A stretch of 64,000 bases of DNA from Dyadobacter sp. CY343. GTDB lineage: Bacteria; Bacteroidota; Bacteroidia; Cytophagales; Spirosomataceae. The notes under the pieces were generated by a model. The model saw nothing but the letters and a program-made list of their open reading frames with translations. It was not told where the DNA came from and ran no database searches. Every line of letters starts with the position of its first letter. The stretch's first letter is position 1. Positions 49,230 through 57,705 of the stretch are shown here, piece after piece. The position numbers were made by a program, and so were the translations under genes. The stretch covers positions 388,902-452,901 of the forward strand of contig NZ_JAJUXK010000006.1 in NCBI RefSeq assembly GCF_021390335.1. Reading direction: 5' to 3'.

Positions 49230-50522
49230 CTATTCAATTGTATCAAAACCGCAGTAAGGAACAAGTACAGCCGGTATTTTGACTGTCCCGTCGGCCTGCT
49301 GGTTGTTTTCCAGCAATGCCGCCAAAATACGCGGTAATGCAAGTGCGGAGCCGTTTAAAGTATGCAAAAGCTGCGTCTTCTTATCGGCACCTTTATAGCG
49401 AAGTTTAAGTCTGTTTGCCTGATAAGTTTCGAAATTCGATACCGAGCTGCATTCCAGCCAGCGCTCCTGCCCGGCCGACCATACTTCAAAATCATAGGTT
49501 AATGCGGAAGTAAAGCCCATATCACCGCCGCAAAGGCGTAATATCCGATAGGGAAGTTCCAGTTTACCAAGCAGGCTTTTTACGTGCTCCACCATTTCAT
49601 CCAAAGCTTTGTAAGACTCCTCAGGTTTATTGATCTGAACAATCTCTACTTTGTCAAACTGGTGCAACCGGTTCAGGCCGCGTACGTGTGCGCCCCAGCT
49701 GCCCGCTTCCCGCCGGAAACACGGAGTATAAGCTACATTTTTGACCGGCAATTCTGTTTCAGCAACAATCACATCACGGTATAAATTGGTAACCGGTACC
49801 TCTGCCGTCGGGATCATATAAAGATCGTCCTGCGCGTCGTGATACATTTGACCTTCCTTATCCGGCAACTGTCCCGTAGCAAACCCAGAATCTGCATTCA
49901 CGACAATAGGAGGCTGTACTTCGGTGTATCCTGCCTTACCCGCCTCATCCAGGAAAAAGGAAATCATCGCGCGTTGTAATCTTGCAGCTTTTCCTTTGTA
50001 AACCGGGAAACCAGCGCCAGTAATCTTGTTACCCAGTTCAAAATCGATGATCGGTGCCTGATTTTTACCTAGCTTTTTAATCAATTCCCAATGCGGAAGT
50101 GCTCCCTGGTGAAGAGCCGGCTTGGCGCCCTCTTCCAGAATATTCACATTATCCTCGGCAGTTCTTCCCTCAGGAACGCTACTGTGCGGCAGGTTAGGTA
50201 ACTTAACCAGCTCGTCCAATAATTCAGCCTCGATGGTCTTGTGCGTTTCGTCCAACGCTTTTGACCGTTCTTTCAAGGAAGCTGTCACTGCTTTCGCCTC
50301 CTCGGCTTCGCTTTGCTTTCCAGCCTTCATCAAGCCGCCGATCTCTTTGGCTTTGTTGTTTGAAGCAGCCAGAACATCGTCAAGCTCCTGCTGCACTTCC
50401 CGCCTTCTTTTGTCAAGATCGATAATGCGGTCAACAGCTTGTTCTGCGTCTTTGAAATGCTTTTTGGTCAATCCAGCGATTGTAAAATCCCTGTTTTCGC
50501 GAATAAAATTGGTTTGTAACAT
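49230..50522 (-). CDS. serS: Seryl-tRNA synthetase
   Basis: A 430-residue class II aminoacyl-tRNA synthetase. The N-terminal coiled-coil arm (AVDRIIDLDKRRREVQQELDDVLAASNNKAKEIGGLMKAG) is clear, as are motif 2 (YTPCFRREAGSWG) and motif 3 (LNGSALALPRILAALLEN). It charges tRNA-Ser and tRNA-Sec with serine. The start is ATG 50522 (MLQTNFIRENRDF); the frame opens farther upstream at a TTG (50549) but with no family match. It is 55 bases downstream of the aspartate kinase gene on the same strand. Confidence 0.97.
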   Translation of the reverse strand: MLQTNFIRENRDFTIAGLTKKHFKDAEQAVDRIIDLDKRRREVQQELDDVLAASNNKAKEIGGLMKAGKQSEAEEAKAVTASLKERSKALDETHKTIEAELLDELVKLPNLPHSSVPEGRTAEDNVNILEEGAKPALHQGALPHWELIKKLGKNQAPIIDFELGNKITGAGFPVYKGKAARLQRAMISFFLDEAGKAGYTEVQPPIVVNADSGFATGQLPDKEGQMYHDAQDDLYMIPTAEVPVTNLYRDVIVAETELPVKNVAYTPCFRREAGSWGAHVRGLNRLHQFDKVEIVQINKPEESYKALDEMVEHVKSLLGKLELPYRILRLCGGDMGFTSALTYDFEVWSAGQERWLECSSVSNFETYQANRLKLRYKGADKKTQLLHTLNGSALALPRILAALLENNQQADGTVKIPAVLVPYCGFDTIE

Positions 50523-50577
50523 CTTTATGTTGCTGTCCGCTTTTGGCAAACAACTTTAATGATTTAAAACTAATAGA

Positions 50578-51936
50578 TCAGGGAGCAGTAAAAATGTCTT
50601 TCATCGCATCCTCGTAATAAAACAGGCGCTCGTTCAGCACATTTAGCGCCTCAGCCTTGTATTTAGAGTGAATAAGCAACGAAAGGTTGTGCTCGGAAGC
50701 GCCGTACGAAATCATTCGTATTGGAATATGTTTCAAAGCATCGAGCACTTTTAGCGCAATTCCCTCTTTATCCGCACTGAAATTTCCGACAATGCAAATG
50801 ATATTTTGATCGAGATCGTGTTCTTCCAGATCTGCAAATTCCTTTAAATCTGCGCTGATCTTTTCAAGGTGCTCCGAGTTATCGATAGTGACAGATACAG
50901 AAACCTCGGAAGTTGTGATCATATCAACCGGAGTTTTGTATTTCTCAAATACCTCAAACACCCTGCGAAGAAATCCGTAAGCATTCAGCATACGGGTTGA
51001 ATGAATGTAAATCGCTGTGATATTGTCCTTTGCAGCAATCGCCTTGATCTCCCTGTCAGAAGTCTGGTTTGCAATCAGGGTTCCTGGTGCCTCCGGCTGC
51101 ATTGTGTTTTTCAGACGAACGGGCACACTCCTTAGCTTCGCCGGCGTAATCGTGCTCGGATGCAGAATTTTCGCGCCAAAATAGGCAAGCTCAGCGGCCT
51201 CTTCAAATGTAAGCTCACGAATAGGGAATGTGCGTTTTACGATCCGCGGATCATTATTATGCATTCCGTCAATATCTGTCCAGATCTGAATTTCGTCAGC
51301 CCGGATCGCACCGCCGATCAGTGACGCGGTATAATCAGAACCTCCTCTTTTCAAATTATCCACTTCTTCACGCGGGTTCCGGCAAATGAATCCTTGTGTA
51401 ATGATAGTCTGTTTGTCGGAATACTGGCTCAGGATAGTAACCAGCTTTTCTTCGATAGTCGCCAGTTCGGGTTCTCCGTCTGCGTCTATACGCATGAAAT
51501 CGAGTGCTGATAACAAAACCGAGCTATCCCCTTTTTCATCCAGGTAAGCCTGAAACATTTTCGTGCTCAATATCTCGCCTTCCGCGACCAGTTCTTTGTC
51601 CTGCTTGGTGGTGAAAGGTTTGATCCCAACCAGCGATTTAATATATCCGAATTCAGTATCGACGATCTCCTGCCCTTTTTGCAATCCTTCCGGCGTGGCA
51701 TAAAGCTCCTTGATGAAAAGGCTGTAATGCGTTTTCAGATCGTCGAGCAAAACCGCAGCTTTTGCGTCGTCGAATGCTTTTACAGCCTCACCAATTGCAA
51801 TTAATGCATTGGTAGAACCCGACAACGCCGATAAAACAACTATTTTACGATTGGGATCGCTGTTGAGAAGTTCTCTGATCGAATGCATACGTTCAGGCTT
51901 TCCAACCGAAGTGCCGCCAAATTTCCAGACTTGCAT
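50578..51936 (-). CDS. lysC: Aspartate kinase
   Basis: A 452-residue monofunctional aspartokinase. The kinase domain starts WKFGGTSVGKPERM and has KRGGSDYTASLIGGAI near residue 195, ITIIWTDIDGMHNNDPRIV-like DIDGMHNNDPR near 225, and the C-terminal part (~295-452) contains two ACT-type regulatory segments (VDMITTSEVSVSVTID, RMISYGASEHNLSLLI). It phosphorylates aspartate, the first step to lysine, threonine and methionine; ACT domains suggest feedback control. The gene is on the minus strand upstream of serS. Confidence 0.95.
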   Translation of the reverse strand: MQVWKFGGTSVGKPERMHSIRELLNSDPNRKIVVLSALSGSTNALIAIGEAVKAFDDAKAAVLLDDLKTHYSLFIKELYATPEGLQKGQEIVDTEFGYIKSLVGIKPFTTKQDKELVAEGEILSTKMFQAYLDEKGDSSVLLSALDFMRIDADGEPELATIEEKLVTILSQYSDKQTIITQGFICRNPREEVDNLKRGGSDYTASLIGGAIRADEIQIWTDIDGMHNNDPRIVKRTFPIRELTFEEAAELAYFGAKILHPSTITPAKLRSVPVRLKNTMQPEAPGTLIANQTSDREIKAIAAKDNITAIYIHSTRMLNAYGFLRRVFEVFEKYKTPVDMITTSEVSVSVTIDNSEHLEKISADLKEFADLEEHDLDQNIICIVGNFSADKEGIALKVLDALKHIPIRMISYGASEHNLSLLIHSKYKAEALNVLNERLFYYEDAMKDIFTAP

Positions 51937-52103
51937 ATTAATGAATTGTGAATGATTGAATGACTGAATAAGTGAATGTTTGGGTGCCGCGGTGATCGAG
52001 ATTGGTCAAGTTAGTCGCGTGTGGTTCGGAATTGTTTTTTGATACTTACTAAAAATGACCAAACCTGACAACAAATGACAATACTTGACTACAACTGACA
52101 GTA

Positions 52104-52616
52104 CTAGCCCCGCTTAAATGATCCTTTGGTGATTTGCGAATATAATCCCAGCATTTTGATCGCTGTAATCGCTGCCTCGTCTCCTTTGTTTCCGTGAATA
52201 CCGCCGGCCCTGTCCACGGCTTGTTGCATGGTATTAGGAGTAAGTACACCGAAGATTACCGGTTTGTTTGTTTTTAAACTCAAATTGGTAATTCCCTGAG
52301 AAACAGCATGATTAATATAATCGTTATGTTTGGTTTCGCCCTGAATTACGACTCCGAGGGCAATTACCGCATCTATGTCTTCCCGCTGTGCAAACCACTG
52401 CGAACCTAATGTCAACTCGAAACTGCCGGGAACGTTGCCCCTCTCGATATTTTCGGGCTGGGCGCCGTACTGTACCAAGGTCTGATATGCACCTTCGAAA
52501 AGCTTTTCCGTTACTTCGGAGTTCCACTCTGCAACCAGAATAGCGAAGCGTTTTGTTGCGATATCCGGAAGGTCCGCCGTATTGAACACACTTAAATTTT
52601 TGTCCGCGCTTGACAT
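52104..52616 (-). CDS. ribH: 6,7-dimethyl-8-ribityllumazine synthase
   Basis: A 170-residue protein. The motifs FAILVAEWNSEVTEKLFEGA, NVPGSFELTLGSQW and IALGVVIQGETKHNDYI, where the latter holds the catalytic His region, are typical of the lumazine synthase that joins the ribityl-amino-pyrimidine to a four-carbon phosphate in riboflavin synthesis. The start is the ATG at 52616, about 36 bases beyond a terminator that follows the TPR gene, so ribH needs its own promoter in that short space. No other rib gene is near. Confidence 0.96.
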   Translation of the reverse strand: MSSADKNLSVFNTADLPDIATKRFAILVAEWNSEVTEKLFEGAYQTLVQYGAQPENIERGNVPGSFELTLGSQWFAQREDIDAVIALGVVIQGETKHNDYINHAVSQGITNLSLKTNKPVIFGVLTPNTMQQAVDRAGGIHGNKGDEAAITAIKMLGLYSQITKGSFKRG

Positions 52617-52654
52617 TGATTTTTGTTTTTAAATCTTTGAGTAAAATGAATAAA

Positions 52655-52687
52655 AAAAGGATAAAACCATGTCGGCTTTATCCTTTT
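52655..52687 (-). terminator. Rho-independent terminator between the TPR gene and ribH
   Basis: AAAAGGATAAA (52655-52665) and TTTATCCTTTT (52677-52687) form an 11-bp stem with an 11-base loop, followed by a T-run on the minus strand. It lies 23 bases past the TPR stop. Confidence 0.75.
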
Positions 52688-52709
52688 GCAGAACAGAATG
52701 GTTTAACCA

Positions 52710-53411
52710 TTATTTGCCGACCTGTCCTTCTAATAATCCCATGTATTTCTTAGCATTCACCACTTCCGACGAAAGCGGGAATTCTTCGATAACACGTTTA
52801 TATGTTGCGATCGCATCAGCAGGCTTACTTGCTTTTTCCTGAGCCAGGGCAAGCTTCATTAAGTATACCGGCGTGAAATATTCGTTTTTCTCGTAGTCTG
52901 ATGCTTTTTGATAATATGAAATAGCGTCAGCCGGGAGGTTTTTTTCAAAGTATGCATCACCAATCAGTGATTGCGCGCGAGCCTGGATCAAGAGGTCAGA
53001 AGAGCTGAAAGATTTCAGGTGACTGATCGCGTCGTCATATTTTCCTTGTTTGAGCAAGGCAACACCAGCGTAGAAATTCGCCAGGTTACTAGCGTCAGTT
53101 CCTTTATAACTATCGGCGATAGAAAGAAGACCTTCATTTCCACCACTTCCATTCAATGCTTTTTGGAGCGAATCGGCTTCAAAATCGTATACAACACTTG
53201 CAAGCGCGTTTTGAGCAGTTCCTTCCTGGCCATCGATATAAAAGCGATATCCTGCAAAACCAATGATTGCAACCAATATCGCCCCAACAATTCCTAAAAC
53301 TATTTTGCGGTTCTTGATAAAGAAAGCCTCTGCCTTATTAATCTGGCCAGCTAAAGCTTCCGGAGTTTCAATTATTTCCAGCCCAGCCTCATCCGCGTTT
53401 TTCTTGCTCAT
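52710..53411 (-). CDS. Membrane-anchored tetratricopeptide-like protein (YfgM-like)
   Basis: A 233-residue protein. A single membrane segment (FIKNRKIVLGIVGAILVAIIGFAGYRFYID, about residues 32-58) is followed by a periplasmic helical repeat region with TPR-like units (LANFYAGVALLKQGKYDDAISHLKSF and AYFEKNLPADAISYYQKASDYEKN). The layout is like YfgM, a periplasmic chaperone partner at the Sec translocon in proteobacteria; the match is by architecture. I place the start at ATG 53411 (MSKKNADEAG). A TAACTTTG -7 element lies 25 bases upstream. It is downstream of glyA's terminator and upstream of ribH. Confidence 0.88.
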   Translation of the reverse strand: MSKKNADEAGLEIIETPEALAGQINKAEAFFIKNRKIVLGIVGAILVAIIGFAGYRFYIDGQEGTAQNALASVVYDFEADSLQKALNGSGGNEGLLSIADSYKGTDASNLANFYAGVALLKQGKYDDAISHLKSFSSSDLLIQARAQSLIGDAYFEKNLPADAISYYQKASDYEKNEYFTPVYLMKLALAQEKASKPADAIATYKRVIEEFPLSSEVVNAKKYMGLLEGQVGK

Positions 53412-53435
53412 ATTAATTAATTCAATTTTGGAGTG

Positions 53436-53443
53436 CAAAGTTA
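53436..53443 (-). promoter_or_regulatory. Probable -7 element of the TPR gene promoter
   Basis: The minus strand reads TAACTTTG, a match to TAnnTTTG, 25 bases before the ATG at 53411. A TTG stands 22 bases upstream (53468-53466). Confidence 0.5.
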
Positions 53444-53588
53444 TGAAAACTTTATTAAGTCGAAACAAGTTGCTGTACAATTCTTTGCATTCAATCCAGC
53501 CGAAAATAGCGGCTGCCTGCGCTGTGATAAATTTATGATATAGGTTAGTCCTTTAAATAAACAAAAACCACACTGCGCTAAATGCAAA

Positions 53589-53618
53589 AAGCGTGAAAGT
53601 ACAGATACCTTCACGCTT
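53589..53618 (-). terminator. Rho-independent terminator after glyA
   Basis: AAGCGTGAA (53589-53597) and TTCACGCTT (53610-53618) form a perfect 9-bp stem with a 12-base loop, followed by TTTTTGC on the minus strand, 22 bases past the glyA stop. Confidence 0.75.
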
Positions 53619-53639
53619 CCACTTATCAACTTTACAATA

Positions 53640-54944
53640 TTAACTATATAGCGGGAATTGTTTCATCCAGTTATTCACCTCTCCTTTTACAGAAGCGATT
53701 TTAGAATCGTTATCGTGGTTAACCAAAACAGTATCCAGCAGATCCACAATGCGCTCCATATCCGACTCGATGAGCCCGCGGGTTGTCATCGCGGCCGTTC
53801 CGACACGGATACCAGAAGTAACCATTGGAGATTTATCATCAAACGGTACCATATTCTTATTAATCGTAATATCAGCCTTGATCAAAGTATTTTCAGCCAA
53901 TTTACCGGTCAGCCCGGATTCGATGCCATTTTTAGTACGCAAATCGATCAGCATGAGGTGATTATCCGTTCCGCCTGAAATGATGCGGTATCCCTTTTCA
54001 ACAAAAGCTTTCGCCATTGCCTGTGCATTTCTGGTAACCTGCGTTGCGTAGTTGTAATAGCCTTCGCTCAAAGCTTCGCCAAATGCAACTGCCTTTGCGG
54101 CTATTATATGTTCCAGCGGACCTCCCTGCGTACCCGGGAAAACGCCTGAATCCAGCAACGAAGACATTGTCCTCAGCTGTCCTTTCTGTGTTTTAATTCC
54201 AAATGGGTTTTCAAAATCATTGCGCATCATAATCACCCCGCCTCTTGGGCCACGAAGAGTTTTATGCGTTGTAGTGGTAACAATATGGCAGTGATCAAAA
54301 GGGTCATTCAAAAGTCCTTTCGCGATCAGTCCGGCCGGGTGAGCAATATCAGCCATCAAAAGTGCGCCGACCTGGTCAGCGATATTTCTCAGGCGCTCAT
54401 AATCCCAGTCGCGGCTGTATGCAGAAGCTCCGCATATCAATAGTTTCGGACGCTCCTTCAAAGCAGTTTCCTCCACTTTATCCCAGTTGATCAAACCTGT
54501 TTCAGCTTCAACTCCGTAGAAAATAGGCTGGAAATATTTACCTGAAATATTAACCGGTGAACCGTGGGTAAGGTGACCTCCGTGCGCCAGGTTGAAGCCC
54601 ATAATTTTATCACCAGGATTCAAACAGGCAAGAAAAACAGCAGTATTAGCCTGCGCACCCGAATGCGGCTGAACATTTGCCCAGGTAGCCCCGAAAAGTT
54701 CTTTCAAACGATCGATCGCAATCTGCTCAATTTCGTCGACTACCTCGCATCCACCGTAGTAGCGTTTTCCTGGCAAACCTTCGGCATATTTATTAGTCAA
54801 AACGCTGCCGGAAGCTTCCATCACCTGACGGGAAGTAAAGTTTTCAGAAGCAATAAGCTCGATACCGGATTCCTGACGATATTTCTCTCTGTTGATCAGA
54901 TCGAAAATGGTGGTGTCACGTTCAACGCTGGTGATGGTAGACAT
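53640..54944 (-). CDS. glyA: Serine hydroxymethyltransferase
   Basis: A 434-residue pyridoxal-phosphate enzyme. Motifs are NVQPHSGAQANTAVFLA, LAHGGHLTHGSPVN, MADIAHPAGLIAKG and the PLP-lysine block HIVTTTTHKTLRGPRGG near residue 230. It converts serine plus tetrahydrofolate to glycine and methylene-tetrahydrofolate. The ATG at 54944 gives MSTITSVERDTTIFDLI. A TATTTTTG box stands 36 bases upstream. The 297-base spacer to the NagB fusion holds only the two divergent promoter elements; I looked for a glycine riboswitch and saw none. Confidence 0.98.
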   Translation of the reverse strand: MSTITSVERDTTIFDLINREKYRQESGIELIASENFTSRQVMEASGSVLTNKYAEGLPGKRYYGGCEVVDEIEQIAIDRLKELFGATWANVQPHSGAQANTAVFLACLNPGDKIMGFNLAHGGHLTHGSPVNISGKYFQPIFYGVEAETGLINWDKVEETALKERPKLLICGASAYSRDWDYERLRNIADQVGALLMADIAHPAGLIAKGLLNDPFDHCHIVTTTTHKTLRGPRGGVIMMRNDFENPFGIKTQKGQLRTMSSLLDSGVFPGTQGGPLEHIIAAKAVAFGEALSEGYYNYATQVTRNAQAMAKAFVEKGYRIISGGTDNHLMLIDLRTKNGIESGLTGKLAENTLIKADITINKNMVPFDDKSPMVTSGIRVGTAAMTTRGLIESDMERIVDLLDTVLVNHDNDSKIASVKGEVNNWMKQFPLYS

Positions 54945-54979
54945 GAGTGTATTTTTATGATATGGACTGAAAGATGCCG

Positions 54980-54987
54980 CAAAAATA
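54980..54987 (-). promoter_or_regulatory. Probable -7 element of the glyA promoter
   Basis: The minus strand reads TATTTTTG, a match to TAnnTTTG, 36 bases before the glyA ATG. A -33 TTG at the usual spacing was not found. Confidence 0.45.
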
Positions 54988-55136
54988 CGAGCATTTATTT
55001 CGTAATGAAATAATAAGGCTTACTTTATGTTCCCGGTGATTTAGCTGATCGATCAATTGCCTATATTTCGCTTGAAGCAGTATTTTTAAGTAAAAAGAAG
55101 TTTTTAAATTATTTTAAGAATATCAGCTTTGTGTCG

Positions 55137-55144
55137 TAGTTTTG
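55137..55144 (+). promoter_or_regulatory. Probable -7 element before the NagB-PIG-L gene
   Basis: TAGTTTTG matches TAnnTTTG and implies a long leader of about 90 bases before the ATG at 55242. No clear -33 TTG. Confidence 0.4.
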
Positions 55145-55241
55145 CGTCCAAATATTGTTGCGTGGTCGTGCACTTACACGAAAATGCTGTAAATTCCCGC
55201 CCTGTCTATTCTAGAACTCTTATAAAATAAAACAAGGAAAC

Positions 55242-57218
55242 ATGAGCCAACAAACGGTAAGTCCTCAGACCATACTGATGCAAGCTTCAAACAACGGAAA
55301 AGGCACGAATGGAACGATCGGCCAGCCTATAACGTATGAGAAAATCCCAACTCAGATTTTCGCAGATTCAAAGGAGGCCTCTTACGCAGTAGCAAAGGAA
55401 ATTGCTGATCTGATCCGCCAAAAGCAAAAAGAAGGCAAGCCTTGTGTCCTTGGACTTGCGACGGGATCTTCTCCTAAAACAGTTTACGCACTTCTTGTGA
55501 AAATGCACAAAGAAGAGGGGTTAAGCTTCAAAAATGTTATTTCTTTTAATCTTGATGAGTACTATCAAATGGAACCTGAATCCATTTATAGCTACCACCG
55601 GTTTATGAAGGAGCAGCTTTTTGACCATGTTGATATTGCCAAGGAAAATTACTTTCTGCCAGATGGTACAGTTCCATCTGCATTGCTGCGCGATTACTGC
55701 ACTTCGTATGAAAATAAGATCAATGCCGTAGGAGGTTTGGACTTTCAACTTCTCGGGATCGGTGGTAATGGACACGTTGGTTTTAATGAGCCAGGTTCCT
55801 TGATCAACTCACGCACGCGCCTCATCACCCTCGATCATTCTACCAGAGTGGCTGCGGGTATGGAGTTTGGTGGATTGCATAATGTACCTCGTAAAGCGAT
55901 TACGCTGGGTGTAGCGCCGATATTGAATGCGCGCCGCATTGTTTTGCTAGCCTGGGGTGAAAGAAAAGCTTCTGTGATCAGAGGCGCCGTAGAAGGACCG
56001 GTAACTGAATTGAACCCTGCTTCCTATTTGCAGGCGCATCCCGACGTTTCGTTCGTTCTGGATGAAAGCGCAGCCTCAGAACTGACCCGCATCAAAACAC
56101 CTTGGGCTGTTGACTCGGTGATCTGGGATAATAAAATGATCAAGAAAGCGGTAACACACCTTTCGAAGATCCTGAACAAACCGATCCTGAAATTGACTGA
56201 TAAGGACTACAATGATAATGGTATGAGTGACTTGCTCGCGCAGTATGGAGCTGGTTATGAGATCAATATCAATGTATTTAACCAACTGCAACATACTATT
56301 ACCGGCTGGCCGGGAGGAAAACCAAATGCCGACGATACTTATCGTCCGGAACGTGCACAGCCTACAAAGAAACGTGTTCTCATTTTTAGCCCGCACCCCG
56401 ATGACGATATCATTTCAATGGGAGGTACTTTCCAAAGACTGGTAGACCAGGGACATGAAGTGCATGTGGCTTATCAAACGTCAGGAAATATCGCAGTAGC
56501 AGACGACGAGGCTTTGCGTTTTATTGATTTTGTGGTTGATTTTAATAAAGGCTTCTCTATTGATAGTCCTTCGGCAAATCAACTTTTCCTCGACGCAAAA
56601 GAATTCCTGAAACATACCAAAGACAGCGAAATCGATACGCCTGAAATCCGTAAGGTGAAAGGTTTACTGAGAAGGGGCGAAGCGAAGGCTACCTGCCGTT
56701 TTGTAGGAATACCAACAAGCCAGGCACATTTCTTGGATATGCCTTTTTATGAAACAGGTACTGTTCAGAAAAAGCCGATCGGTGAAGAAGATATTAAGAT
56801 AATTGAAAACCTGATCGAAGAGATCAAGCCGCACCAGATTTATGCAGCGGGCGACTTTGCCGATCCGCATGGTACGCACAAGGTTTGCTGGGATGCGATC
56901 GAAGCGGCATTGCACCGTTCGAAACATAAGAATTTTATGAAAGATTGCTGGGTTTGGCTGTATCGCGGCGCCTGGGCAGAGTGGGATATTTATGAAATCG
57001 AAATGGCTGTTCCGATGAGCCCCGACCAGGTTTTGAAAAAACGTCAGGGAATTTTCAAGCACCAATCCCAAAAGGACGGAGTTGTGTTCCAGGGAGAAGA
57101 TTCGAGGGAGTTCTGGCAACGAGCAGAGGAGCGGAATCGGGGTACCGCGCATTTGTACGATTCGCTCGGACTTGCCGAATATGAGGCGATGGAAGCCTTT
57201 GTGAGATGGAAATTTTAG
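55242..57218 (+). CDS. nagB: Glucosamine-6-phosphate deaminase fused to a PIG-L/LmbE-type deacetylase
   Basis: A 658-residue two-domain protein. Residues ~35-285 are NagB: GLATGSSPKTVYALL, NLDEYYQ (~104), LGIGGNGHVGFNEPGS (~170) and NVPRKAITLGV. After a linker, residues ~375-610 are a PIG-L (LmbE) domain with the zinc motif SPHPDDD (~384) and AAGDFADPHGTHKVCW near 545. NagB converts glucosamine 6-phosphate to fructose 6-phosphate and ammonia; PIG-L enzymes remove N-acetyl groups. The fusion could deacetylate a GlcNAc derivative and deaminate it, but substrate channelling is inference. The GNGH form of the NagB loop, with Asn, is also seen in Bacillus NagB. A strong hairpin terminator follows. 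Confidence 0.94.
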   Translation: MSQQTVSPQTILMQASNNGKGTNGTIGQPITYEKIPTQIFADSKEASYAVAKEIADLIRQKQKEGKPCVLGLATGSSPKTVYALLVKMHKEEGLSFKNVISFNLDEYYQMEPESIYSYHRFMKEQLFDHVDIAKENYFLPDGTVPSALLRDYCTSYENKINAVGGLDFQLLGIGGNGHVGFNEPGSLINSRTRLITLDHSTRVAAGMEFGGLHNVPRKAITLGVAPILNARRIVLLAWGERKASVIRGAVEGPVTELNPASYLQAHPDVSFVLDESAASELTRIKTPWAVDSVIWDNKMIKKAVTHLSKILNKPILKLTDKDYNDNGMSDLLAQYGAGYEININVFNQLQHTITGWPGGKPNADDTYRPERAQPTKKRVLIFSPHPDDDIISMGGTFQRLVDQGHEVHVAYQTSGNIAVADDEALRFIDFVVDFNKGFSIDSPSANQLFLDAKEFLKHTKDSEIDTPEIRKVKGLLRRGEAKATCRFVGIPTSQAHFLDMPFYETGTVQKKPIGEEDIKIIENLIEEIKPHQIYAAGDFADPHGTHKVCWDAIEAALHRSKHKNFMKDCWVWLYRGAWAEWDIYEIEMAVPMSPDQVLKKRQGIFKHQSQKDGVVFQGEDSREFWQRAEERNRGTAHLYDSLGLAEYEAMEAFVRWKF

Positions 57219-57230
57219 GATTATACCAAT

Positions 57231-57268
57231 AAAAAGAGAGAGCCAGGGTATCCTGGCTCTCTCTTTTT
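57231..57268. terminator. Very strong bidirectional hairpin terminator
   Basis: AAAAAGAGAGAGCCAGG (57231-57247) and CCTGGCTCTCTCTTTTT (57252-57268) form a perfect 17-bp stem with loop GTAT, 12 bases past the NagB-fusion stop. It also lies downstream of the small minus-strand gene at 57303-57467, ending both. Confidence 0.95.
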
Positions 57269-57302
57269 ATAACTGAGTAATTACGTTATTAGCGAAGATA
57301 TT

Positions 57303-57467
57303 CTACAACTCCATATCCACCCACATTCTTTGGAACATTTTCTCAACCATAGTCATAATGCCTTGAAAAGCACCAAATACAATGCATAATGGCAGAATGA
57401 TCGGCAGAAATATCAGCCACTGTAAGGCCATCGTAAAATTGAATCTTTTAAAAATTGGTGCTTTCAT
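57303..57467 (-). CDS. Small single-span membrane protein (54 residues)
   Basis: An open frame starts with ATG at 57467 and stops at TAG 57303-57305. The product begins MKAPIFKRFN and has one long hydrophobic segment (MALQWLIFLPIILPLCIVFGAF, about 13-34), flanked by basic residues at the N-terminus and a short amphipathic tail ending VEKMFQRMWVDMEL. The layout is that of a small inner-membrane protein. No family is recognised and no Shine-Dalgarno is seen. It uses the shared 17-bp terminator 35 bases downstream. The 238-base stretch from it to mutL has nothing else that I recognise. Confidence 0.6.
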   Translation of the reverse strand: MKAPIFKRFNFTMALQWLIFLPIILPLCIVFGAFQGIMTMVEKMFQRMWVDMEL

Positions 57468-57705
57468 AATTAAGATCGGTTAGTACCTCGGAGTTTAGTT
57501 TCCCAATTTATGCAAATTACTTCTAGTTAACAAAGCCTGATCGAAAAAACGTTCGACAATTGTTCAAAATTTCAACAAAATATATAATTATTCCCCACTG
57601 AAACAACAAGTAAATTCCGCCTGGAAAACTAGCAATCCCGCATTTGGCGAGAACCGGTTCCGAAAATTTTTGTTTATTTGTTATAAGTAAAAAATCAATT
57701 TCAAT

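Noticed and set aside
54945..55241. Possible glycine riboswitch upstream of glyA
   Set aside because: I looked for the conserved tandem aptamer pattern and saw none; the spacer is A+T-rich with two divergent promoter boxes only.
55740..55800. Asn in place of Asp in the NagB GxGxDGH loop as a lost catalytic residue
   Set aside because: The GNGH form also occurs in Bacillus NagB, so it is a normal family variant.
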